A stretch of 64,000 nt of DNA from positions 1 to 64,000 of the forward strand of contig CATKHK010000116.1 of the NCBI GenBank assembly GCA_949751835.1. Reading direction: 5' to 3'. Position numbers and translations under genes: made by a program. The stretch comes from Blepharisma japonicum. Taxonomy: Eukaryota; Ciliophora; Heterotrichea; Heterotrichida; Blepharismidae. Below the pieces are notes generated by a model, which did not search any database, had not been told where the DNA came from, and saw nothing but the letters and a program-made list of their open reading frames with translations. Of this stretch, positions 1-11,200 are shown piece by piece (positions within the stretch are counted from its first letter, which is position 1; each line of letters begins with the position of its first letter).

Positions 1-81
1 AGTGGAAAAATATTAAGCAGGATGATTAATTTTGAAAAGCTGTTTGGAACAAAGGATAAACATGAAGAGTTTAATCAATAA
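1..81 (+). CDS. 3' end of an upstream gene (partial)
   Basis: Frame 1 is open from the window edge and ends in TAA at 79-81, giving a tail that reads SGKILSRMINFEKLFGTKDK and six further residues. The codons look like normal coding sequence and the next gene lies only 128 bases downstream on the same strand. The rest of the protein lies outside the window, so no family can be assigned. It does not resemble the C-terminal membrane segment of the tandem family that follows. It could also be a chance open stretch, since 26 codons is short. Confidence 0.45.
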   Translation, partial: SGKILSRMINFEKLFGTKDKHEEFNQ

Positions 82-209
82 TAATTTTGTATGTAATTTC
101 ACTCAGTTTAACTTAGAATAATTAATTACAGTTAATTTTTGATTATTTTTTTAAAAATAAAATCATATAATTTTTGATAATCCATTAAATAGCATGAATA
201 TAAATATTA

Positions 210-911
210 ATGAAAAATAGTGATTGCTGTTGTTTATTGATACTGCTCATATCCTTAGCTATTTTCATTTTAGGATGCGCGTTTTATTTCCCAATAGAAT
301 ATGAAGTTTATTATCCTTTTTTCAATCATGACTGGAAAAGCGCAAAATGCATGATAAATGACATTCAAAGATATCAGGTTCTTCAGTCCATTGACAAGGC
401 TGGTAATAAATATTATGCTTATTATAGTTTATTTGATGTCAGGGTAAATATTAAAGGTAAGTGACTCCAAGGTTTTGCATGTGGGTGTTCAGATGCAACT
501 GGATCGTCTGCAATCCCAGTTATAAACCAAGAGTATCCGTATAGTTATTCTTTATGCCGGTCAGACGAAGAATGTGGAAATATGCTTATGATGCCAGTCT
601 GATTTTGTAATGAATGTAAAAATTGCCAAAAAGACTTTAATGAAGAAACCAGAGACTGTAAATGGTTTTTGAAAAATGGAAATGATGCGATAGATGATGT
701 AAATGAGATTCCTGTTGGGTATAAACTTGATTACCCCACTGAAGATTCTACTTTTATTCAAGTGATGTTTATGGATTCGCCTTTTTATTATAAAAGCGAT
801 TATTTGGGATTGCAAGTTGTCTGCTTGTATTTGATGATTTATGTTCCATCGGGGTTCATCGCATTATCTCTGTTTTATTTTATAGTAAATGGAATACTAA
901 AGAAATGCTAA
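210..911 (+). CDS. Two-TM cysteine-rich protein, tandem family copy 1
   Basis: Protein of 233 residues when TGA is read as Trp (two in-frame TGAs, the first at 462-464). Layout: hydrophobic segment near residues 8-28, an outer domain of about 170 residues, a second hydrophobic segment near 205-228, and a short basic tail. The outer domain has the blocks FACGCSDAT, CGNMLMMP, CNECKNC and KLDYPTEDSTFIQV, all shared with four neighbouring copies. Eight cysteines are invariant across copies, suggesting a disulphide-stabilised domain outside the cell or in a lumen. The topology, two TMs with a Cys-rich loop, recalls P2X or DEG/ENaC subunits, but I see no sequence signature of either and the loop is short. 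I do not recognise the family. The start is the first ATG followed by the hydrophobic segment; an ATG at 194 opens only a short frame. Confidence 0.85.
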
Positions 912-1703
912 TTTTAACAAAGTATAAGATCCAGTTTAGTAATTACCAATTGATAGCTTTATTTATTTTCTATAGAATTTCGAAGTATTTAATTTTGTCT
1001 TAAAATAGAGGTTATTTGCTGAAGGTTATTCATCATAGATAATTCCCTTAAAGTAATAAGGAGATATGATTATAAGATTTAACGAATTGTGTTTATCTTA
1101 TAAAGTTAATATATAATTTATAGTAGATTGCTTTAATCCAATATTCCTTATTTTATTAATTGTATATAATTATTATTCTCTAGATATACTCAGGAAATGA
1201 CAGCTTAAACCTTTGATGTATGGCCTGATAATGATATTAAGGTTATTATTACTTTGTCTCATTAGTAAATTCTTACTTAGCAAATTATAAAAATTCAATT
1301 CAGATAAATCGCTTTTGGAAATCGTTTATATATTAAAGCTTAAATTCATAAATTTTTTTGATACTTCCCTAAACATGAGAACACCTTAAATATTAGCTAT
1401 TGTTTCAGCAAAATTCTCAATCTCATGATGAAATTAGTTTTCATATTTTAATTTGTCACTTTAGGCGAACAAAAAAATATAAGCTGTGACTCAAGATTAG
1501 CTCAACATCATTTTAGTCTTCCTAGCTAAACAAAAGCAAAGCACATGATATTTTAGGTTAGAATAATTTTTGTTGCATCATATAAAAAATTTGGCATGAA
1601 ATTTAAATTTATCTTAATTTTCAAATGCAAGTTTTTGTAAAAATGAAATTTAATTATTAAAATGGCACCCCATTAAATAAAAATATGAGTCAATAATTTA
1701 TAT
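912..1703 (+). other. Spacer between tandem copies 1 and 2
   Basis: No gene found. About 790 AT-rich bases. The part near 1170-1330 resembles the spacer between copies 2 and 3 (near 2690-2825): both share a block close to TAGATAYACTCAG, a following AGCTTA, and a TTCTTACTTA block in the same order. This implies the duplicated unit included flanking DNA as well as the gene. Confidence 0.6.
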
Positions 1704-2423
1704 ATGCGTTGTGACAATTGCTGTATCTATACAGCATTATTTTCTGGGTGGGTTTTATCATTAGGTCTTTTGATTTATTTGCCTAGAGAATTTGTAGTTT
1801 ACTACCCTTATTTTAATAAGTCTTGAAAAAGCTCAAGTTGTATAGTAAAGTCAATCAAAAGATTTCATATGTATTCATATGAAGACACTGACGAACATAA
1901 ATTTTACTACAACTACTACAGTCTGTTTGATTTAGAAGTCAATATAGATGGAGATTGAAAACAAGGCTTCGCTTGTGGTTGTGATGATGCAACAATGGAT
2001 ATAGGAGCTAAAGGGCTTAATGAGCGATTTCCTTATCAATATTCAGCATGCTACAAAGACAATGAATGTGGAAATATGTTTGTAATGCCTCCTTGATACT
2101 GCAATGAATGTAAAAACTACACTAGATATATTAATAAAGGAATGCAAGATTGTAAGTATTTATTGATAAAAGGAAATGATTTGATTAGTAATGCAAAAGA
2201 AATACCAAGTGGATACAGGCTGGACTATCCAACTGAGCATTCGACTTTTATACAAACAATTCTTATGGGTTCGCCGTATTACTCTAAGCCAGATTACTTA
2301 GCATGCCAAATAATTCTATTAGGGTTAATGATAAGCTTGCCAGCATTCCTTCTGATTATAGCTCTGATTTATTTCTTGATAGCAAAGATCAGAGGACGAA
2401 TTTCAATAGATATTTATATATAA
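1704..2423 (+). CDS. Two-TM cysteine-rich protein, tandem family copy 2
   Basis: Protein of 239 residues starting MRCDNCCIYTALFSGW, with three in-frame TGAs read as Trp (one at 1956-1958). It has the same order as copy 1: N-terminal membrane segment, YYPYFNKSW, the FACGCDDAT block, CGNMFVMP, WYCNECKNC, GYRLDYPTEHSTFIQ and a C-terminal membrane segment, then a basic tail with RGRISIDIYI. Only the later part of the gene is seen when TGA is treated as a stop; alignment to the other copies fixes the start at 1704. The N-terminal CDNCC run before the membrane segment differs between copies, which suggests the cytoplasmic ends are free to vary while the outer domain is conserved. No known family recognised. 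Confidence 0.85.
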
Positions 2424-2981
2424 TTATAGATAATATTTTACTTCTAAATTAAAAAATATTTTAATTATCTAGTGTGCTGCATTTTTGTTCACTAAAAAGC
2501 ATTTTAAAAATGCTCTAGATTTTAGTGATAAAAAATAAAAATAAGTATCTAAATTCTTTCAGTTTTATTCAGGAGATACCAAAATGATAATCTGATGCTT
2601 ATTAAATCTTAGATTTTACTTCAGTAGTATTATTAATAAAAATAATTATATTTAAGTATTTGTTTAATGTAATTTAACATATAATTAAATGCACATTCAT
2701 TATTTTCTTAGATACACTCAGAATAATAGCTTATACCCTTGATTTATAATATTACTTTGTATTTTTAATAAATTTCTTACTTAAGTGGCTTTAAAATTTC
2801 GATTTTAATAAATTACTTTTAATAACTTTTTATATTTAATAACATGACTTTTAAATAGCTTCAATTATATTTTGTCTTATAAATTTCTGACACAAATTCG
2901 TAAAAAATTTAAGAAAGTCTTATATTATAAACTAATTATTTAACAGTTACAAAATTATATTAAATTATTCATATTTATTAT
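2424..2981 (+). other. Spacer between tandem copies 2 and 3
   Basis: No gene found. AT-rich. It contains a block near 2690-2825 similar in order and sequence to the spacer between copies 1 and 2, supporting duplication of gene plus flank. Confidence 0.6.
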
Positions 2982-3689
2982 ATGAGATCTAAAAAATATT
3001 GCGTGGGAACAGTAGTTTTATCAGTTATTTTATTTTTTGGTTTAGCCTTTTATTTACCTATCGAATTTGCTATTTATTAACCTTACTTCGATCAAAATTG
3101 GTCAAGCACTACTTGTATTGTAAAATCAATCCAAAAGTTTCATATGTATTCATATGAAGATAGTGACACCCAGCTTGCTTACTTTTATTATTATAGTTTA
3201 TTTGATTTAGAAGTAAATATAGATGGAGAATGAAAGCAAGGTTTCGCGTGTGGCAGCGACGATGCAACTATGCCTTCTGCGACTATAGGATTCAATGAAA
3301 AATATCCTTATAAGTATCCCGTATGTTTAAACAATCGTGAATGCGGGAATATGCTAGTGATGCCAGCCTGATATTGTAATGAGTGCACGAATTGCAATAA
3401 TTATATTCACAAAGGTATTCAAGACTGCAAATACTTATTAAAAAATGGAAATGGCATTATTAGTAATGTAAATGAAATACCGAAAGGATATAGACTTGAT
3501 TATCCAACTGAACACTCTGCTTATATACAAGTAATGCTTATGGACTCACCATTCTATTATAAAAGCGATTATTGAGGATTGCAAGTAGTTTGCCTATGAT
3601 TAATGATTATTATTCCCTCATTTTTATTGATTTTAGGATTTATTTATGTCGTTATTTGCTGCATTTTTAAACCAATTCCTTCACATTAA
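2982..3689 (+). pseudogene. Tandem family copy 3, one premature TAA
   Basis: This copy aligns end to end with its neighbours (235 codons, four in-frame TGAs read as Trp) and keeps both membrane segments, the conserved cysteines, CGNMLVMP, WYCNECTNC and RLDYPTEHSAYIQV. The one exception is codon 33 at 3078-3080, which is TAA where copies 1, 2 and 4 have TAT or TAC (Tyr) just after the first membrane segment. TAA is a genuine stop elsewhere in this window. No frameshift or other stop is present, so if it is dead, it died recently. Alternatives are a base-call error, a rare readthrough codon, or an allele difference. The third outer-domain Cys (CGC in copies 1, 2 and 4) is Ser here, as in copy 5. 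Confidence 0.7.
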
Positions 3690-4563
3690 TCGCTTATGGT
3701 AAATAAAAATTAGCTTTTCTAATTAAATAAATTATATAGCCTATGTAGCAAACCAATAAACACTCTCTATTATTTAAATTTTATTTAATTAAAATTTTTT
3801 GCTCATATATATTGCGCATTCTTATGTCTTTTGTATTGCTTAAGAAGTTATATGCTATAACCTCCAAGGGCGCATAGTATTCAAATTTTATAAGTTTTGA
3901 TATTTTAAAATTTAAAAATCAATTGATATTGTATTTATTAGAACTGCTGGATAATTGAGGTAATTCAGAATTATAATCCTACAAAATCATTTTTTTTGAT
4001 TTCTCAATACCATTTTTATCATAATCAAATTAAATATTGAAAATGAATAATAGAAGTTTGAGCTTGTAAATTTTTAAATGCTTAATAATTGCTCATCTTC
4101 AAAAGTGACAATTATCTATATCAAAATTCTTGCAAGCCTCTAATTTTCTAAACACAATCATTTAGAGATATTGACTAATTTTTTATTTTTTGTTTTTTAT
4201 AAAGGTTATATAAGAAAGGATAAAGAAACATTTATTTGAAGTTTATAAATAAGCGGATCCTAGAGCTTTCCCTGCTTCTTTTGACTCTTTTGGTGTAATT
4301 TTTCTATCAGATCTTTAATCTTTCCTGTATATTCTTTTCCTCATACTCTCCATCTCAATGTGGGAAAGCAAAAATTGAAAATTTAGATTAATTTTAATGT
4401 AAGATTTATGTTTTAGAATGTATCAAATTAAATATTAAATTTTTATTTATTCTTAATTAATAATAATAATCTCTTTGATGAATTAATATATAGCTATTAG
4501 GAATTCATTAAAGTATATTGATAAAATATGCTATTATATTTATTTAAGATTAATAATTAAATT
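3690..4563 (+). other. Spacer between tandem copies 3 and 4
   Basis: About 870 bases without a supportable gene on either strand. Very AT-rich; no repeat or RNA gene recognised. Confidence 0.5.
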
Positions 4564-5259
4564 ATGGGAGACTGCGGCAACCGCACATTACTTTTTGCAT
4601 CAATTGCTCTTGTAGTAGGCCTTATCGCTTACTTGCCTATTGAATTTGCTATTTATTATCCTTATTTTGACAAAAGTTGAGACAGCACAACTTGCATGGT
4701 AAGCTCAATTCAAAGATTTAAGACTTATTCATGAGAAGATGCCGACGAAGATGTTGTTTACTATTTATATTATAGCTTATTTGATGTAAAAGTAAACATA
4801 GATGGAGAATGGAAACAAGGTTTCGCTTGCGGGTGCAATGATGCAACTCAGTTATCAGGAACTCTTGCATTAAATGACCATTACCCTTATCAATATTCAT
4901 TATGTCATGATGATCGTGAATGCGGAAATATGTATATGATGCCTTCTTGATATTGTAGCGAATGTAAAAATTGCACCAAATTTATTTCTAAAGGAGTCCA
5001 AAAATGTAAATATTTATTGAAAAATGGGAATAGTGTTATTAGTCATGCCAAACAAATCCCAACTGGGTATAAGCTGGATTATCCAACTGAGCATTCAACT
5101 TATATACAAGTCATTTTCAATGATGCGCCGTTTTATTTTAAAAGCGATTATATAGGATTCCAGGTAGTTGTCTTAGGATTTATGGTAATACTTCCCGCAT
5201 TGGTAGTGATTTTAGTGATATTAGGTTATCTAATTTGCTGGTGTAAAAACTGCGTTTAG
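4564..5259 (+). CDS. Two-TM cysteine-rich protein, tandem family copy 4
   Basis: Protein of 231 residues, MGDCGNRTLLFASIAL at the start, three in-frame TGAs read as Trp. It contains the full family pattern: first membrane segment near residues 8-27, YYPYFDKSW, FACGCNDAT, CGNMYMMP, WYCSECKNC, KLDYPTEHSTYIQV and a strongly hydrophobic C-terminal segment ending in CWCKNCV. At 4810-4812 it uses TGG where copies 1, 2, 3 and 5 use TGA for the same Trp, so it helps fix the genetic code. The cysteine-rich C-terminal tail (CWCKNC) on the predicted inner side could be a palmitoylation site, which is inference. Family unrecognised. Confidence 0.87.
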
Positions 5260-5620
5260 TTATCAAAAATATTTATTCTTGAAATAATTTTAATAAATTT
5301 AGGCATATCTCTCATGTTTAAGCATCATCTTGGTTTATTTGGATTTTTAAGTAGTAAATTTACCTAGTTTATTATTTTTGAAAGAATTGCATATGATAGA
5401 CAATTCATTAAGCTTTTTCTCACTGCTCATTTTAGATAGCTTTCAAAATTAAGTGAGTAACATCTTTTATAATTGAAATATAAATATAAAATACCTGAAC
5501 TAAAAAGTAAAAACTCTGCTATTATGGATTAAATTAACTTTTCAAGATGAAAAAGTGAAAGACAACTATTGACTTCTGAGAATATTAACTATCGCTAGAA
5601 AACAGCTGAATGGTAATTAA
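5260..5620 (+). other. Spacer between tandem copies 4 and 5
   Basis: About 360 AT-rich bases without a gene. This is the shortest spacer in the array. Nothing else recognised. Confidence 0.5.
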
Positions 5621-6331
5621 ATGATACGATCGTTTCTTAATAAAATGGGATTTAATCCTTGTACATTCTTATGTGTCTGCTCATCCATTACCCTAGTCTT
5701 AGGCTGTTTACTTTACTTTCCAATCCAATACTCAATTTATTCTCCTTACTTTGATCAGGAATGAAAAAGTGCAAAATGTATGGTCAATTCGATCAAACAA
5801 TTTCAATTTCTATCAACAAAAAACGGAAATTCTCACACCTCCTATAGTTTGTTCGATGTTAAAATTAGCATAAATGGACAGTGATTGCAAGGTTTTGCTT
5901 GTGGAAGCTCAGTTGCTACTTTTCCTTCAGCTATAAATGCATTAAACTGAGCATATCCTTATCAATATTCGCTTTGCTCAAGTGACAATGTATGTGGAAA
6001 TATGCTTATGATGCCTTCTTGATATTGCAATGATTGCGAAAGTTGCGGTGAATTTTTGACTCAAGAAGAAAAGGATTGCAAATATTTCTTGAAAAATGCC
6101 AATAGCGAGATAGATAATGCAATAGAAATTCCTGTAGGATACATGCTTGATTATCCTACTGAGCACTCAACATTTATTCAAGTTATCTTTATGGATTCTC
6201 CTTTTTATTTTGAAAGTGATTATTTAGCGTTACAAATAATCTGCTTCTGAATCATGATTATTGCGCCTTCAGTGTATATAGTTTCATATATTATATTTTG
6301 GAGCATTGTTTATATTTTAAATAACTGCTAA
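5621..6331 (+). CDS. Two-TM cysteine-rich protein, tandem family copy 5
   Basis: Protein of 236 residues with several in-frame TGAs read as Trp (for example 5882-5884 and 6248-6250). It is the most diverged copy: the outer domain is shorter between SIKQF and SLFDV, and one conserved Cys is Ser (CGSSVAT). It still carries CGNMLMMP, WYCNDCESC, MLDYPTEHSTFIQV and two membrane segments. The N-terminus has about nine extra residues before MGFNPC, so an internal ATG at 5645 is an alternative start. Being outermost and most different, it may represent the oldest split in the array. Confidence 0.83.
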
Positions 6332-7186
6332 AAATTAAATTTTTATATAAATCAAAAAGACATTTATTGATCTTCTTAAAAAACGTAGGATTTTATCATC
6401 ATAAATGGAAATTTTAAAATAAAGAAACTATGCCTCATACATCTGATTAGTTTATTCAGAGATGCCTATGCTTGAATAAATATATCGATAGGATTAATTT
6501 TTTAGAAGTGGAATATTTTCTATATTATCGTTGTTATAATATATAACAGTTAAAAATATTTATACACTTTATGATAGTCAAAATCAGGTACTAGACCGTG
6601 GCATAATAGAACTAGTTTATAAAATTAAAATAAGCATAGTATTTGTCTTAATCAGATTTAAATACTTTTAATTTAAAAAAGCTTTGCATAAAAATAATAA
6701 TTTGTATATTTTTCTTTATATAGTTTTAAGTTAATATTATTATCTAATTTGTTAATTTTTTTATTAAAGCTTGCAATTCAATTAGATTTATTACGTTAAT
6801 GACCACTATCAGATTGCCTAATAAATATATGATATTCCTGTATTGATCATCATAGGAATGTAATAAACATGTAAATTGCTTTATTTCCTATACTCTTTAT
6901 TCCAGCCCTCTTTTGTTTAGAAGATTTATTAAAATTTTTTTTCGCTTCTATATTTAATATTTCCTCCTCCAGCAATTTTCATCTCTTATAATAAATCTTG
7001 ATATAATATCGTATAGGATATTATATAAAAATTATTTTAAATTTATATAATTTAAATTCGCTATTTAAATTTGTTCATGTCTGAGAATTTAATTAATCTT
7101 AATTAAAAATCAAATCAATATTTAAAAATAGTAATTTATATAATTCAATTAACTTAGTCGTTTAAACCATCTAAGCTTTTTCTTCT
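6332..7186 (+). other. Long AT-rich intergenic stretch
   Basis: About 855 bases with no convincing coding frame on either strand even with TGA read through. No sixth copy or relic of the tandem family was seen. Confidence 0.5.
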
Positions 7187-7885
7187 TTAAGTCGAATTGA
7201 CCAAATCATTATTGACCAAGATAAAGTAAAAATGATTTCTGAATCCAACCACATAAGACTGTATATCTGAATCTAAAATATTATTTTCTCCAATACTTTT
7301 CCACATCATAAAATTGTTCATTTCGCTTTCATAAATTTTTCCTTTTATTTCAATAATGTAAATTCTGTTATTTGCAGTAAAAAGAATTTTGTTTTTGTCA
7401 ATCTCTAAATGCAAATTTGAGATTTCCATGTAATTGTCTTCATTAATATCAAAAGAAATAAGCTTATCTAGGCACTTTCCAGCTACTAGAATATGATCTT
7501 TATATGCAATGAGCGACGTGTTTCTGAAATCACCTTTAGGTAGAGGTGGGCAAGCTTCCCAACTATTTTCATCTAAATTAAATTTGCTTGATACTGCTGG
7601 GTCACCACCAAGCGCATAAATATAGTTTTTAAAATAAGCCAAGCCAATCTGATGAGTCTGAGCTCCTGGAGACATTAAAGTAATATTTTTATGACTATCT
7701 ACAATAAAAGTTTTCCCAGTAATTTCTCTTTCGTTGAGCTTTCCACCATAAAAAAATATTCCTCTGTTGTCAGGAATTATAGCAGATCCATAAAAGCTGA
7801 GATTATTAATCAGATCAAAGCATTTTGATGTAGATTTCAAGGTTCCGAGATTCCAAGTTACAATTTCATTGGTGTTCCATTTCAT
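7187..7885 (-). CDS. Kelch-repeat protein, probably 5'-truncated
   Basis: A 232-residue frame with kelch-type beta-propeller blades: FYGGKLNEREITGK, YFKNYIYALGGDPAVSSKF followed by WEACPPLPKGDFRNTS, then HILVAGKCLDKLISFDI and a last weak blade. Kelch blades mediate protein binding. The same frame stays open about 135 bases further upstream (to near 8020) and reads like another blade (YPSTLYFGKSFWIYYCIFQG), but has no ATG there before a stop. That upstream part overlaps a fossil fragment on the other strand. The gene therefore looks cut at its 5' end by a rearrangement near 7990-8020, or it uses the internal ATG at 7885. No B-box or BTB domain is present. Confidence 0.6.
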   Translation of the reverse strand: MKWNTNEIVTWNLGTLKSTSKCFDLINNLSFYGSAIIPDNRGIFFYGGKLNEREITGKTFIVDSHKNITLMSPGAQTHQIGLAYFKNYIYALGGDPAVSSKFNLDENSWEACPPLPKGDFRNTSLIAYKDHILVAGKCLDKLISFDINEDNYMEISNLHLEIDKNKILFTANNRIYIIEIKGKIYESEMNNFMMWKSIGENNILDSDIQSYVVGFRNHFYFILVNNDLVNST

Positions 7886-7990
7886 AAAGACAATCTTTTT
7901 ACTATATCCTTGAAATATACAGTAGTAAATTCAGAATGATTTTCCGAAATAAAGAGTGCTAGGATAATTTTTGTGAGCTGAAAAAATGAA

Positions 7991-8269
7991 GCAGCCCAAG
8001 TATTTCCAGCAGATTTCCTCTCTGGATTAGGAATTTACATCTAGAAGATCAGAATAAGCAGATGACTTCTGCTGCTAGATGAACTGAAGCCCCAAAGCAG
8101 TCTCACATTGATACTCTTCATGACCTTCTGCTCCATCTTCAGCATCATCTCAATGCTTGCATTTTATCAGGCAATATCCTATACCCTATGGGACTCTGTA
8201 ATGTCCGACCATCTTTCTTTTTCAACTTTCAAGTTATGCTTTCAGCAATTCCTTCTGCATCATCTATAA
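7991..8269 (+). pseudogene. Fragment of a large multi-pass membrane protein
   Basis: In this frame the sequence reads as a short helical linker (QVFPADFLSGLGIYI), one in-frame TAG, WLLLLDELKPQ, and then a hydrophobic segment LILFMTFCSIFSIISMLAFY followed by a more polar region up to TAA at 8267-8269. The pattern looks like the C-terminal membrane part of a large surface protein of the cysteine-rich type, of which another piece lies at 12.1-12.8 kb. It has no start and carries a stop, so it is a relic. Its left end overlaps the upstream part of the kelch frame on the other strand. The link to that family is inference. Confidence 0.4.
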
Positions 8270-11200
8270 ATTCACTTCATTACTCCAGCCCATACTACAT
8301 CTACGCATCTAGAGCCCAAAGTGTGCAATTATTTAACTTAGAAGCATCTCCCAAGTTTAGTTTTAAGACTATGATTTGCTGCTTCCCCCCATACCTTCAA
8401 ATAAGGAATTATCCATTAAGTGTTGCTGGATAATAAATAAAAGCCACTTTTAAGCTCAAGCAATCTCTAAATCGCAATTGTAGCAATAAGGCATAGAGCC
8501 CATATCGCATTTTCTCTAGTTTCCCTCTTCTTTTGTCATACGTATGACCTATCGACCATATATTATTCAGTTTTCCCTGAATAAAGAAGAGAATATAGTC
8601 ACTATTGTCAAGAAAATAATACAAGATCATCCTATCAAATACCGTAAGCCAAAAAGATTGTATAAAAATTCAGGTTTTGCTCATCATAGTTGTGCAAGCA
8701 CATGAAAAATTCCCAAAGATCCTTAATAATTCTCTAAAAAGATCTTTTAAGACTTTTTTGTAAATTATATATGATACAATTCCTTTGATTTGAGAAATAA
8801 GCATACGGACTTTGAAATAGCCCAATGAAAAATTTAAAAGTATTGATCACCATAGCCAGGCAAAGATTAGGCCAAGCATAAATGCAATTCAGTAACTATA
8901 ATACAATTTATCTGTTAATTTATACTTTAGATGTCTTATATTACCACAAGCCGAGTCTCAAAGTCCTAATTTGATTGGCTTTTGTCATATCTATTTGTTT
9001 AGCTTGCACTTTATTTTTCCTCTTTTGTATTTAAATATTGGGGAAGCTTGCAAGTCTGTCCTTATTAAAGATAGAAGATAAGAAAGAGTATTAGGGTTAA
9101 TAATTTAAAGTTTATTAAATATTTTAGCATAATTCTTATAAATTATCATATTTTGTATTAAACTTTAAATTTAAGTCAAGTTTTTGCACAATTTTAATGT
9201 CAGATCCTTGATCCATTTATATGTGTTTGCTTTATTGGAAAAAAGTAAATTTTTATTTCCTTTTAATTTCTGCTATAATTTTAAACTTCATATTTTGAGT
9301 TAAGCTTAAGGCAAATTAAATTCTTCTTTACTTTAGGACCTTAAATAAAGACTGAACGATTTTCAAAAAAGCAACCGATGTCTTCATCAAAAATTCCAAT
9401 CAAATAAGCCACAGTGTTTGCATTTTATAAAAGCCCTAGAATGAGAAAATTCTTATATCAAATTTCAAATTCTGCTAATGGAAAATTAATGAAGATCAAA
9501 TGAAATAAGAAGGCAGCACCATCTATGGTAAAAAGAATATTTTATGCTAAGTTAAGTTTAGAGTTGTTTATATTTAACATAAGTAATTAATTTTAATGAT
9601 GTTTAATCTACAATTTTTTTTCGTTTTTATCATTAAAACTAGAATTTTTGAAATTTTTATTTTCATCGAAAAAATTTATTATTTTAACATTCTACGATAT
9701 TTTTGGTACAACCCAGTATCTACTTACGTACAAAGGGTTTCCAAAATCTGTTTCCTTAAATTGATAATAAAATCACCATGGTAACTTATCAAAACATATG
9801 CAGCTATTCACAATTTCCTTACCTAGATCTCAACAAATACTAATCAGGTAATCTCGGATAGATATTCAAAAATAATTTGCTCTTTTCCTAAGAAAACCAA
9901 TATATTTCTCTGACTCAGTTCTTTTTGAAACCTTTTCAGAGAATTGTTAAAAGGCTTCTCTATTGCTTATCTGCTTTTGTAAGGTAAATGAGGCCAATAC
10001 TTTTTACTTTGATAATGCTTCGAACTGCATTTTCTACCTTAACTTTTTTAAGAAGGATGCCAACAAGCTTGATGTCAAGCACTAAATCGAAATTTAATAT
10101 TTTTCTATCATTTCTAGCACTCAAACAATTGAAGCTGCCCTCAACTGAATTTTTAGACTGAGAAAAGCACTTCATAATATTGAGCCTGAGCCTAATAAAA
10201 AAATGAATAAAACTCAGAATTTCAGCATTGCTATGGTATTTATTAAAAGACGAAATAAGGACACTGTTTGAAGGATTAAGATATCTAGCAAAACTAAAAA
10301 TATGTAAATTTGGAAAGCTTAAAAAGCTTTTTTTGTATATGCAGCTTGTGACTTAATAGAAGATATTATTTATTTTAATGGAAAAAGAAATGAAATTCCA
10401 TATTAATGGGATAAGGGATTATACTTAGGATATCAAAGGCAAAAATAGTATAAAACAGGAGCGGATATAAAATTAGTTTCATATTCGAATCAAAAAAAAT
10501 TTAAAATAGCATGGATAAAGCTCAATTCTTGATATCTTTATTAGACAAATATTATTTTTACTCTATTCTATGGCGATTTCTATGACATAAATAAATGCAT
10601 AGACCAACCTATTCATGAAGCTTTTCCAGAGAGAAAATCTTTTTAACAGCATCTAATTCTGAAATTTGCCTTTACTTACATTAGTAAAGGATCATATATA
10701 GATTTTTCATTCTACACGTTAAACTACACACTACAATCAGGGAATATTAGAATTTAATATCTCCAAGTTTCCACTAATATCATGAACCTTAAATTTCATT
10801 ATCTAAAAATCTGCCATATTTTCTATCAATAGCAATCATTTCATTCTTGAGCTACCTATTAATTAAAATCCTGAATGATATTATACCTGGAGCTCCTTGT
10901 TTTATAATGTGAATATCAAGGTTTGAATGGAAAATGGCTGCAAAATTATTGAAATTAAAAATAGTAGCGTTTTATTTGAATTTTATCATTTTTTTATGTT
11001 TAAATTTAGCTAAACTGAAGTCCTCACTCTTGCGGAGGCTTATTCTAGCTCTTGCAATCATAATTACAACCTTCCCTATATGTTGGTTTCGATCCTATTT
11101 TTATCAATCACAAGTGCACCACATTTTTCACAAGATAATAACAAATGAAGAAAAAATCACTATCAAAGATTTTCGTTAATGGCTCTTGATATAGAGAGCG

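Noticed and set aside
561-815. Minus-strand frame of 84 codons opposite copy 1 (and similar frames opposite copies 4 and 5)
   Set aside because: They mirror the conserved coding strand of the tandem family and have no own start context or motif; they are shadows.
10380-10650. Apparent long protein if TAA and TAG are also read as Gln
   Set aside because: With all three stop codons reassigned every frame is open, so openness proves nothing. TAA and TAG clearly end genes elsewhere in the window.
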